A stretch of DNA of 64,000 bases. It comes from Planctomycetota bacterium (lineage in GTDB: Bacteria; Planctomycetota; UBA1135; GCA-002686595). The translations under genes were made by a program, and so were the position numbers. Numbering within the stretch: the first letter of the stretch is position 1; every line of letters starts with the position of its first letter. Shown piece after piece: positions 1 through 7,769 of this stretch. Location of the stretch: NCBI GenBank assembly GCA_029259635.1, contig JAJDEU010000013.1, positions 1 to 64,000 on the forward strand. Reading direction: 5' to 3'. The notes below the pieces were generated by a model. That model had not been told where the DNA came from and did no database searches. It saw only the letters and a list, made by a program, of their open reading frames with translations.

Positions 1-2706
1 TTCAAGAGCGACACGGGCTTTGAACTCGGGACTGTGCGTTCTGCGCTTGTTCTTCATCGGTTGTTAGGGATGCCTGCCGGGTCGGCTCGGCTACCAATTC
101 TAACTAACCGGGTGGCTCCGTTTTGTCGGACCAGCTCTGAACTCATCCTGAATAGCATCGTCAACAACCTCGGCGATGCTATTCACGCAAGGACACTTAC
201 CGCGATTCGACATTCCTCCCTCGGAGATGTTGAACGCGCGAGCCTGGATTTTGACGCAACGGTTAGTGGAATCGAGCTTGCCTATCGATGTGAGGCGCTA
301 GTCGGGCAGGGGCTGCGCCAGGTTATTTTGACTTGGTCTTTGGTCGCCGAACGAGAGCGATTGGAAGAGCGTGCGGATGATCTTGTTGAGGGTTATCGAG
401 TTCCCGCACCGAACTCGAAGTGGGGCCGGGCGATGAAGCTGACCGAGCAGACGGCTCGCCTACCCGGCTTCACGGTCACGGTCTCCACCCGTGAGGCGCT
501 CTTGGCCAAAGAGCTCATGAGCGAAGAGCAGGATATTCTCTGCGTATCCGCAGACGAGAGCGTCGCTTTCTATATCTTCAATAATCGCATCGAGTCGAAG
601 CTCTCCGACCTCGTCGAATCGACACAAGAACTCTTGGCCGAGCAGTTTCCGGACATCGTCGAGATTGCACGCAATCAGCTAACCGTTAATGAGTATCCGG
701 CTACCGAAGTTGTGTTCACTGAGGCGGGCTCTACAGCCGTCGCTGTTCGGAGCATTCAGTTCTCGCTCGCGCCTGACCTTCATCTTGAGATCCGCTTGGT
801 TTATTACGGTGATCCGGATGGCTTCGAGGAGCTGCGACGTTCGTTCGTAAACTCAATTCGCATCGAGAAGCGTGAGAACGCTCTCTCTTTTCTGGAAGGG
901 ATCGAGAGCGACGGGAAACAAGAGGAGCCAACGCATTCCGACTCGACGAGTGCGCTCTTGAACGCCTCCCAACGGATCTGCGAGCTGGAGCAGGCGCCGC
1001 TCCGGTTCACCGTTGATAAAGAAGGTGGCTGGATTCTCGCCTTTCCCTACGGCGTGTCTGAGCTCTCGCCAATGCTCCTGCTCTCCGAGATCTACTCCGG
1101 CGATAATTGGGACACGAACCGCTCTGCCGCCCGCACCAAGTTCGGACTCTTCATGGGCGGCATGACTGAGCCTGCCCGCAAGCTCAACGACGGCACGCCC
1201 GAAGAACAGGATTTCGTTGCCAGGCTGTTGGTACCCGCCCCGAAAGGACTTCTCGTTGCTCGTTCTGCTAGCGCCCCGACCTTTCCCGGCATCGAGTTGA
1301 CCAGCGTGGGTAACGACGAGCTGGTCCTGCGCGGGCAGCGCACGGAGAAAGCCCTCAAGACTTTTAGAGGACAAACCGTCGCGGCGATCTGTCTCGATTC
1401 TTCGGAGAAGCGAGTGCTGTGCGCTCTGCACGTACGCAAAAACTACGGGTGGAATGAGCCACGCGACCTTCAAATCGTCGACTTGAAGTCGAAGGAAGTA
1501 CGACCTGTCGGTTCTTGGCCGGCGGTCCGCGCCTTCGGAAGAGCGAGCGAAGGCTGGCTGATTTCGGGGCGCCCAGAAGGTCGCGTGGATGGCATCTATC
1601 ATGTCCTGTTCGATGAGGCTGAACCGAAGCTGAAGTTGCTCGTCTCCGGAAGCGAGGCGATGGGAATGGACTGGTCGGACGAGGGGCTGCTCTTCTTCCA
1701 GGGGGGCGACAACGGCGGCGGCGCGATCTACGTGGCCAAGCCGGCGGCCGTCAGAGAGCACGGTCCCGCGAGCGCGCCCTTCTTCGCCGAGCTCATCAAC
1801 GAAATCGCGACAGCCGCAGCACCTCCCGAGGGCGCGCTCTCGATTCTCCGCTCTCAAGCCGCCATGGAGGTATTTCTGAAGAGTGCCGACGCCGAGTCAG
1901 TTCGGCGTGTTGGCTCCCCGCTTCCGAAATCAACTTCCGACGTCGATCGACTTCTCTCCGACCTTTCCTGGAACTACGACGTCTCGCCCGACGGACTCGT
2001 GCTCTTAGCCGCCCTCTTCTCTCACTCCATCTGTGAAGCGGGAGGAACCTGGGTCGATGCCGGTGACGACCCCCTCGAATTCATCGGCGCTACATCAGCA
2101 CCCGACGATAACGAGTTCCTTGTCACCTATCGCCCTCTCGCCGTCGTGATCGAAACGCTCTACGACGAAGATGGTTGGTGGAATCCCTGCAACTCGATCG
2201 TCGAAGGCGCCCAAGGTCGCAAAATCCTTCTCGGTGAAGACCCAGCCCAGCTGCATGAGCGCTTTCTCCAGAGCACCACGAACGACTGGCAGAGCGAACT
2301 TCCGACTAAAACTCTCTCTGGGATCCGAAGCTTCTTGACCTCCCACCCCGGAAACAGACACCTGCGAAATGACGTTTACGCGCAGCTCGCCGCGATGGAA
2401 CGTCGAGAAGAGCTCGCGCAATTGGCTGAGTCGTTTAGCCAGAGCGACGAGGCGACCGAAACGGACCTGCACTATTGGCTCGGGTCGATCGCCGGAGCTG
2501 ACGCAACGCTTGAAGAGCGCGAGCTGATTGCCGCGATCCAACGGTTTCCGCAGAGCGCCGCGATGTTCTTCTTGCTCGGTAATCTCTACGGTCGTTCCGG
2601 CCGCACAGAAGAAGCGATCGCCGCTTACGAGCGCACCGCAGAACTTGAGCAGTGGGGCTTCCTCGCCAATTCGGCGAATGAAGCACTCGCGGAACTCGAA
2701 GAGTGA
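1..2706 (+). CDS. Hypothetical protein with C-terminal TPR, 5' end probably outside the window
   Basis: The reading frame is open from the first base; the first in-window start is GTG at 34, but no stop precedes it, so the true start may lie upstream. At least 890 residues follow. Residues about 145-280 have the look of a small alpha/beta lipid-binding or PsbP/DUF1795-like domain. The middle (about 380-600) has repeated beta-strand and turn patterns suggesting propeller blades. The last 50 residues contain a recognisable TPR (key residues LGNLYGRSGRTEEAIAAYE). No catalytic motif is visible and I do not recognise the family. It ends 82 bases before the convergent redox locus, so it is probably unrelated to it. 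Soluble, no clear membrane segment in the visible part. Confidence 0.7.
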   Translation, partial: FKSDTGFELGTVRSALVLHRLLGMPAGSARLPILTNRVAPFCRTSSELILNSIVNNLGDAIHARTLTAIRHSSLGDVERASLDFDATVSGIELAYRCEALVGQGLRQVILTWSLVAERERLEERADDLVEGYRVPAPNSKWGRAMKLTEQTARLPGFTVTVSTREALLAKELMSEEQDILCVSADESVAFYIFNNRIESKLSDLVESTQELLAEQFPDIVEIARNQLTVNEYPATEVVFTEAGSTAVAVRSIQFSLAPDLHLEIRLVYYGDPDGFEELRRSFVNSIRIEKRENALSFLEGIESDGKQEEPTHSDSTSALLNASQRICELEQAPLRFTVDKEGGWILAFPYGVSELSPMLLLSEIYSGDNWDTNRSAARTKFGLFMGGMTEPARKLNDGTPEEQDFVARLLVPAPKGLLVARSASAPTFPGIELTSVGNDELVLRGQRTEKALKTFRGQTVAAICLDSSEKRVLCALHVRKNYGWNEPRDLQIVDLKSKEVRPVGSWPAVRAFGRASEGWLISGRPEGRVDGIYHVLFDEAEPKLKLLVSGSEAMGMDWSDEGLLFFQGGDNGGGAIYVAKPAAVREHGPASAPFFAELINEIATAAAPPEGALSILRSQAAMEVFLKSADAESVRRVGSPLPKSTSDVDRLLSDLSWNYDVSPDGLVLLAALFSHSICEAGGTWVDAGDDPLEFIGATSAPDDNEFLVTYRPLAVVIETLYDEDGWWNPCNSIVEGAQGRKILLGEDPAQLHERFLQSTTNDWQSELPTKTLSGIRSFLTSHPGNRHLRNDVYAQLAAMERREELAQLAESFSQSDEATETDLHYWLGSIAGADATLEERELIAAIQRFPQSAAMFFLLGNLYGRSGRTEEAIAAYERTAELEQWGFLANSANEALAELEE

Positions 2707-2732
2707 GAAGCGTTGACCTAGGTCGTCGCTTC
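2707..2732. terminator. Hairpin between convergent genes
   Basis: GAAGCG pairs with CGCTTC, and inside it GACC pairs with GGTC across a 2x2 internal loop. It begins directly after the stop codon of the upstream gene and lies between two convergent genes. There is no T-run, so it is a weak intrinsic terminator candidate only. Confidence 0.35.
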
Positions 2733-2788
2733 AGTCGGTCTTCACGCACTCTCCATGTCGGCCAACGGAGAGCGCGTCAAGCCACAAC

Positions 2789-4327
2789 TCAGCCGGGCGG
2801 AACGATGACGTAGACCGCCGCGGAGTAAATCGTCATCACGATTCCCGCGATGAATATGACCGGACTGAATGGGACGATCGGGTCGAGGAAGGGCTCGGTC
2901 CCAAAACGCGCGGACAGCGCCAGACCAACGGCTCCTAGGGCCAGGCCTCCCACCATGGATCCGGTTGTGAGGACACGACGCAACAGAATGCGTCCCTGAG
3001 TCTCGGGCTCCAGAACGTTTCGCATCCGACCGTAGTACGCGTGGAGCGGAACGATTGGGAAACAACGCATGAAGGCGACGAAGGCCAAGACGCCGATGCT
3101 GATGATTCCGAGTAGGACGGCAACCTCAATCCAACCGGGCACATAGAAGCCCGCCGGATAGTCGAGATGATGCCCGTGCGTCTGAGCGGGAACAACGACG
3201 AGGAAGCGCCTGAGAATCGCCGCGCCGTTGACCAAGAGCCCAGCTATGACGGTCCAACCGATCAGCGCTTTTCGCGCGAGGAACTGCACGAAGAGGATCC
3301 CCATCGAGACGAAGAGGAGCGCGAGCATCGTCCAAAAGGCCGGCGCGTAGACTCCGAAGGTGACGGCATCAGCGACGCGCAAGGCCGCTGTCTGTCCCGC
3401 GTATCGCTCGGTCAAAGTCTCGACCGCGAGCAGGTACAAGAACACCGAGATCAGGATCAACAAGACGTTCCCGAGCCTCTGAAAGACGCGGACGGGAATG
3501 GCGTTATGCGCTCCCAGATAACGGTGAAGCACGCCGGCGATCGCGAGCAACAAGCCCACGCCGGAGATGCCCGCCACGATCAACATGCTCGGCGCACGCA
3601 GGGCTCCAAACCACCCCGGACGACCGCCTTGCGTTCCGAACACAAAACCGAGCGTCGAGTACGCGATCACGATGAACGGAAAGAATGTGAGCGACAGCCA
3701 AAAGCGCGCTCGTCGGTGCCGGAGCAATTCCCTGTCCGTTCCCCGATAGCCCGAGGCCCAAATGCGGTAAACCCAACTGAAGGGTCCGCCGGCGCGAGCG
3801 CACCAGGCTGCGTCGCCGCGTCCGCCGAGATAGAGCATGACCAAACTCGCCGCGACTCCGACACCTACGATCAGAGTGAACGAGCCGAAGAAGGGCGACA
3901 TGACGCGCGCGAATTGAGGCAGCTTCCAGAGTGCCGCCATTGGGCGGCCTTGGTCGGCCATCACGCACATTCCGGCGAGAATGAGAGACAGCACGGCGAG
4001 GAACTCGGCAATCCGCGCGAGTGGGCGTAGGTCGCGAATCCTAAATAGGTGCGCGCCCGTCGAGACGGCAATGCCCGTCGCGGCCAGCCCCACAAAGAAG
4101 ATGTCGAACATGATGTAGAGCCCCCAGGCAGCCCCACCATCGCCCACCGAACGCATGTTCGTCACCACGTCGCCGTGGAGGCGCTGCTGCGCAAAGGCGT
4201 AAATTCCGATCGCGATCAACACGAGCGGAATCACGACCCAGACGATGATTCCGAGCGGTCCGATTTTCGGTAGCCGAAGCGGCTGCAGCGGTGTGACGGA
4301 TCCAGCCGAATGTTTCACTTCGTTCAC
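2789..4327 (-). CDS. NrfD/PsrC-family quinone-interacting membrane subunit
   Basis: A 512-residue polytopic membrane protein with about ten hydrophobic helices. The first is at residues 27-47, followed by an amphipathic loop and the second at about 68-90. The overall pattern is that of NrfD/PsrC/DmsC membrane anchors, which bind quinone or quinol and pass electrons to or from the ferredoxin subunit. The start is a GTG that overlaps the TGA of the ferredoxin gene by four bases (GTGA), with GGAA placed six bases upstream, so the two are translationally coupled. It is the last gene of the catalytic subunit-ferredoxin-anchor trio, the usual order of CISM (complex iron-sulfur molybdoenzyme) modules. 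Redox direction cannot be told from sequence. Confidence 0.88.
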   Translation of the reverse strand: MNEVKHSAGSVTPLQPLRLPKIGPLGIIVWVVIPLVLIAIGIYAFAQQRLHGDVVTNMRSVGDGGAAWGLYIMFDIFFVGLAATGIAVSTGAHLFRIRDLRPLARIAEFLAVLSLILAGMCVMADQGRPMAALWKLPQFARVMSPFFGSFTLIVGVGVAASLVMLYLGGRGDAAWCARAGGPFSWVYRIWASGYRGTDRELLRHRRARFWLSLTFFPFIVIAYSTLGFVFGTQGGRPGWFGALRAPSMLIVAGISGVGLLLAIAGVLHRYLGAHNAIPVRVFQRLGNVLLILISVFLYLLAVETLTERYAGQTAALRVADAVTFGVYAPAFWTMLALLFVSMGILFVQFLARKALIGWTVIAGLLVNGAAILRRFLVVVPAQTHGHHLDYPAGFYVPGWIEVAVLLGIISIGVLAFVAFMRCFPIVPLHAYYGRMRNVLEPETQGRILLRRVLTTGSMVGGLALGAVGLALSARFGTEPFLDPIVPFSPVIFIAGIVMTIYSAAVYVIVPPG

Positions 4328-5160
4328 CTGCTCTTCCGATCTTTCGCGAGATAAGAGACCTTGGGTTTCGTGCCCAGGTGTTCATGCAACCTCGACGCAC
4401 GCGGACTGCGAGTCATGCGCGAGACCCGACTATCGGGATCGTTCAGGTCGCCGAAGACAATCGCGACCGCAGGACAGGCCTCGGCACAAGCGGTCATGGT
4501 TTCGAGCTCGCCGTCGTGCATCGGGCGCTCCTCGAGAGCGGCGGTCTCCTTCAACTTGCGCAGTCGGTGATGGCAAAAAGTGCACTTCTCAACGACACCT
4601 TCGGGGCGCAGCGCCACGTCCGGATTCAAGAAGTTTCGATAGGTCTCGGGCCAATCCGTGTGCTTCCAATTAAAGACCCGACGATCGTAAGGACACGCCA
4701 CCGTGCAATAGCGACAGCCGATGCAGCGATCCCAGATCTGCGCAACCAGTCCCTCTTCGTTGACGTAGGTCGCATTGACCGGGCAGACCTTGACGCACGG
4801 CGGGTTCTCACAGTGAAAGCAGGGCATCGGCAAGAGCTCGACGGGTAATTCGCCATCGCCGCTCCCCTCCTTGTGGTGCGGGAGCAGACTCATCCACTCC
4901 ATCGTCGTGCCCTTGTTCTCCTCCTCCGGTCCGGAGGTGGGGACGTTGTTTTCGGAGCGACAGGAGACTACGCAGGCTCCGCAGCCGTTGCAGAGGTCGA
5001 GGTCGATGGCCATGCCCCACTTGCGCTCGACGCTGAGAAGTTCTTCCGAGTCCGAAGGCTGCGCGAGCGCTTTCGAGGTTCGCCTAGTAACGCGGTCCAC
5101 GATTCGACTCATGAACGCCGCCATCATTCCCCGCCGCGTGCTTCGCTTATTCTTGCTCAC
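4324..5160 (-). CDS. Four-cluster [4Fe-4S] ferredoxin subunit (PsrB/NrfC-like)
   Basis: A 278-residue electron-transfer subunit. Four cysteine groups are visible: CNGCGACVVSC, CFHCENPPCVKVC, CIGCRYCTVAC, and CTFC paired with CAEAC further on. That is the standard complement for four [4Fe-4S] clusters in NrfC/PsrB/DmsB proteins. There is no signal peptide of its own; such subunits normally ride through the Tat system with the catalytic subunit. The GTG start overlaps the stop of the catalytic subunit by four bases. About 55 residues precede the first cysteine group and carry a basic stretch, slightly longer than usual. It should link the molybdopterin-family subunit to the NrfD anchor. Confidence 0.9.
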   Translation of the reverse strand: MSKNKRSTRRGMMAAFMSRIVDRVTRRTSKALAQPSDSEELLSVERKWGMAIDLDLCNGCGACVVSCRSENNVPTSGPEEENKGTTMEWMSLLPHHKEGSGDGELPVELLPMPCFHCENPPCVKVCPVNATYVNEEGLVAQIWDRCIGCRYCTVACPYDRRVFNWKHTDWPETYRNFLNPDVALRPEGVVEKCTFCHHRLRKLKETAALEERPMHDGELETMTACAEACPAVAIVFGDLNDPDSRVSRMTRSPRASRLHEHLGTKPKVSYLAKDRKSR

Positions 5161-7574
5161 GACTGCAACCTCCGAATCGAAACTCGAGTGCCTTGAAGTA
5201 CCGAGGATCCGCCGAAGGGATCCAGAGTGTCGGTTGAGAGCAGCGTCATGGCATTCGCGCCGATGCCCTCCGCAAAGCGTCCGTAGGCCGTGTGCCCCGC
5301 GCCCAGTGCCACGCGGACATCTCCGCGACGAACACCGCGAGTGAGGTAGGCGCTAAGCTCCAGGCTGCCTTCCGAGCTCTCGAGAACAACGCGATCGGAT
5401 TGCCGAATACCAAAGACCCGCGCGGTATCCGGATGCAGTTCCGCTTCGCTCCCCCAGGTCGATCGGCCGCGCCAGGGCGCAAGCTCGACCAGCCAGGGCA
5501 GGTTCGCTCCGCTGCCGCGCGCGTAAGTGTGCGGCTTATAGGGCTGCAGGGAGAGCGGGTACCGAGAGGTCTCTCCAACCGTCGCGAGCTCGCGATAGAA
5601 AGGCAAACACAAGAGGTCGGGATCACCCACGCCCGCCAAGTCCATCGCGGTTTCTTCGATGGATTCCCCCCTCAGCTCTGCACGCTCTTGGAGCTCCTTC
5701 CACAAGGCCGTCGAGAAAAACTCAAAGCGCCCCGATTCGGTCTGGAAGACTCGCTCCCACTGTTCGTGCACGTAGTCGTCTCCGACCCAAAAGCCCTCGG
5801 CGTAGAGTCGCTTGAGGAATTTGGAGCCCTTGGACTCCGCGATGGAACCGGATTTCGATTTGTGAAGGCCGATAATCTTGTCTTTGAAGGCCGACTTGAA
5901 GTCCTTCCAGGCAAAGGCTTCATCAAGGCCTTCCCCTATCGCTTGCGCCACGTCGATCAGAACGTCGCCGGTTGCGCGCGTGTCATACAGGCGCTCGACA
6001 ACGGGTTGGCGTAATCCGAAGACCGCGCGTCCCAGGTTGGGAGCGGAGCAGGAATCCTCCCAGCGCTCGAGCCAACTATCGTCCGGCAAGACGAGGTTCG
6101 CGAACTCCGCAGTCGTCTCGTCCATGAACGGCGAGAAGGAGACCGCGAACGGAATGGACTGGAGCGCACTTCGCCAAGCGCCCGCATCGGCTCGCGCATA
6201 GATCGGGTTGGAGTGATCGATGAGCAGCGTGTCGAGCGAGTACGGGTCGCCCGCCATGAGACAATTGGGCAACTGATCCAAGGAGCGGCCGAGCGCGCGG
6301 GCTTTCGCGCGGTCACCGTCAAAGAGTGGCTCGCGCTCCAATCCGGCCTCGGCGATTTCATCGAGCTCGACTTCCTCCCACTCCGCCAGCGGCGGCTTGA
6401 GTTGCGTGAGCAAACCACCCGGGCGGTCGATGGCGCCGAGCAAGGCGTTGAGCGCGTGAACGGCCATGGCCGTGTGAACGCCATTCGAAGCCTTCAGGTC
6501 GTCCGCGCCAGAGATCGCGAAGCACGGCCTGTTCTTCGACATCGAACGAGCGACGTCTTCAATCACCGCGATCGGCACGTCGCAAATCTTCGCGACCTCA
6601 ACCGGCGAGAACTGATCGAGCACCGCTCGGAACCCGAGATGTTCGCGCCCCTCGTCATCCTTCCAGGATTCGAACCCCGAACACTGCTCGCCGACAAACC
6701 TCTGGTCGAAGAGCTCGTCACGCACAAGCACGTGAGCGACTCCCAAGACGAAGGCCGCGTTGGTGCCGGCGCGGGCTTCGATCCACTCGTCCGCATTCAT
6801 CGCCGTGCGCGAATAGCTGGGACCGACGTGAATGATTTCGGTGCGACCGTTGCCGCCGTTACCCCGGCCGCGCATGCGCGCGAAGTGCAGAGTTTGACAG
6901 GACGCGTCGAGGACACCGGATCCGAGGCTGAGCACGACCTTTGCGTTCTCCCAGTCCCGCGCGGGAACCTCACCGATTCCCTGCATCGCGAGCGAAGCGC
7001 GGATCTCCGCACCGTCATCGGACCGACCGCCGTCGAAGAAGTTAGGCGTTCCGTAGGCTGTCGCGAACCGCTCCCAAAAATCGCGCATCATGCCGCGCTC
7101 GCGACCGCAGAGAATGCCGAGCTGTTCCGGCCGGGCATCTTCCCGGAGTTGAAGCAGCCTTTCACCCAGAAGCTCGATGGCTTCCTCCCAGGCGATCGAT
7201 TTCCATTCTCCGGAACCGCGCGGTCCCGTCAAGAGAAGCGGGCCCTGAATCCGATCGGGGTCATAGAGCACTTGAGGCGCAGCAAGTCCGCGCGGACCGA
7301 TCCCGCCACGGTTGATCGGACAATCCGAATTGCCTTCGACCTTGACCGCCCGGCCCTCGACGACGCGAACCCGAATGCCGCAACCGGCTTCGCACTGCCC
7401 GCAAGAAGTCGCGATGAAGCGCTCCTCGCCGCGCATCCAATTCTCGCTTCCCGGAACCGCCGGCTTGTTGGGCGAGAAGGCATCCCCCTCGCTGCATCCA
7501 CCGAGCACACCGCCGACGCCCAACACGCCAGCCGCTTTGAGTAGGTCCCTTCTGGATTCGCGGAACTCGGTCAT
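5157..7574 (-). CDS. Molybdopterin oxidoreductase-family catalytic subunit, Tat lipoprotein
   Basis: An 805-residue member of the MopB superfamily. The N-terminus has a twin-arginine motif (SRRDLLKAAG) followed by a lipobox ending GGC, so it is predicted to be exported folded and perhaps lipidated. The FS0 cluster region has CGQCEAGC, but the fourth cysteine is not at the canonical LCPRG position, where the sequence reads IGPRG; a cysteine instead sits seven residues earlier in SDCPINRG. Around residue 195, where PsrA/PhsA proteins place the Mo-ligating cysteine, this protein has RSDDGA. The later cofactor-binding stretches (ETTAEFANLVLPD and a C-terminal dinucleotide-like domain) are present. 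A good ribosome site (AAGAAGG) lies seven bases before ATG. Substrate is unknown; it may be an Asp-ligated Mo enzyme or a quinone-oxidising relative like QrcB or ActB. Confidence 0.85.
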   Translation of the reverse strand: MTEFRESRRDLLKAAGVLGVGGVLGGCSEGDAFSPNKPAVPGSENWMRGEERFIATSCGQCEAGCGIRVRVVEGRAVKVEGNSDCPINRGGIGPRGLAAPQVLYDPDRIQGPLLLTGPRGSGEWKSIAWEEAIELLGERLLQLREDARPEQLGILCGRERGMMRDFWERFATAYGTPNFFDGGRSDDGAEIRASLAMQGIGEVPARDWENAKVVLSLGSGVLDASCQTLHFARMRGRGNGGNGRTEIIHVGPSYSRTAMNADEWIEARAGTNAAFVLGVAHVLVRDELFDQRFVGEQCSGFESWKDDEGREHLGFRAVLDQFSPVEVAKICDVPIAVIEDVARSMSKNRPCFAISGADDLKASNGVHTAMAVHALNALLGAIDRPGGLLTQLKPPLAEWEEVELDEIAEAGLEREPLFDGDRAKARALGRSLDQLPNCLMAGDPYSLDTLLIDHSNPIYARADAGAWRSALQSIPFAVSFSPFMDETTAEFANLVLPDDSWLERWEDSCSAPNLGRAVFGLRQPVVERLYDTRATGDVLIDVAQAIGEGLDEAFAWKDFKSAFKDKIIGLHKSKSGSIAESKGSKFLKRLYAEGFWVGDDYVHEQWERVFQTESGRFEFFSTALWKELQERAELRGESIEETAMDLAGVGDPDLLCLPFYRELATVGETSRYPLSLQPYKPHTYARGSGANLPWLVELAPWRGRSTWGSEAELHPDTARVFGIRQSDRVVLESSEGSLELSAYLTRGVRRGDVRVALGAGHTAYGRFAEGIGANAMTLLSTDTLDPFGGSSVLQGTRVSIRRLQS

Positions 7575-7605
7575 CGGAAGCCTTCTTTACATGTCGCGAT
7601 CGTAG

Positions 7606-7680
7606 AACCGGGAAGGCCACCCTTCCGGTTGAGAGAGGTGGCCCGTGACTTCACTTCAGGGACTAAGCATCCCGAAGTGA
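7606..7680 (-). other. Two stem-loops in the cytochrome-to-catalytic-subunit spacer
   Basis: The 195-base spacer between the 8-heme cytochrome and the catalytic subunit holds two hairpins. At 7606-7630, AACCGGGAAGG pairs with CCTTCCGGTT (one bulged G, 4-base loop). At 7651-7680, TCACTTC plus GGGA pair with TCCC plus GAAGTGA (one bulged A). Neither is followed by a T-run on the minus strand. They could be transcript-processing or attenuation structures that lower expression of the downstream enzyme genes. No sigma-54 site was found in this spacer. Confidence 0.4.
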
Positions 7681-7769
7681 ATCCCCCGATAGCGAGCGCT
7701 CTGAGCCATGAGAAGCGCACTCCTTTTCGGGATGGTTCTCGGGGGGTCACTGACATTTGCCATGGACGA

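Noticed and set aside
853..1857. Minus-strand open frame of 334 codons opposite the first gene
   Set aside because: No recognisable domain and Arg-rich composition typical of an antisense frame.
3167..4030. Long plus-strand open frame of 287 codons inside the NrfD-type gene
   Set aside because: It lies opposite a clear membrane protein gene, is full of Arg, Glu and Gln and has no domain; it is the antisense shadow of a GC-rich gene.
6213..7544. Plus-strand open frame of 443 codons opposite the MopB gene
   Set aside because: The opposite strand encodes a well-supported MopB-family protein with a Tat signal; this frame has no domain.
7575..7769. A third sigma-54 promoter before the MopB gene
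   Set aside because: I scanned the minus strand for GG and GC at the required spacing and found no acceptable match.
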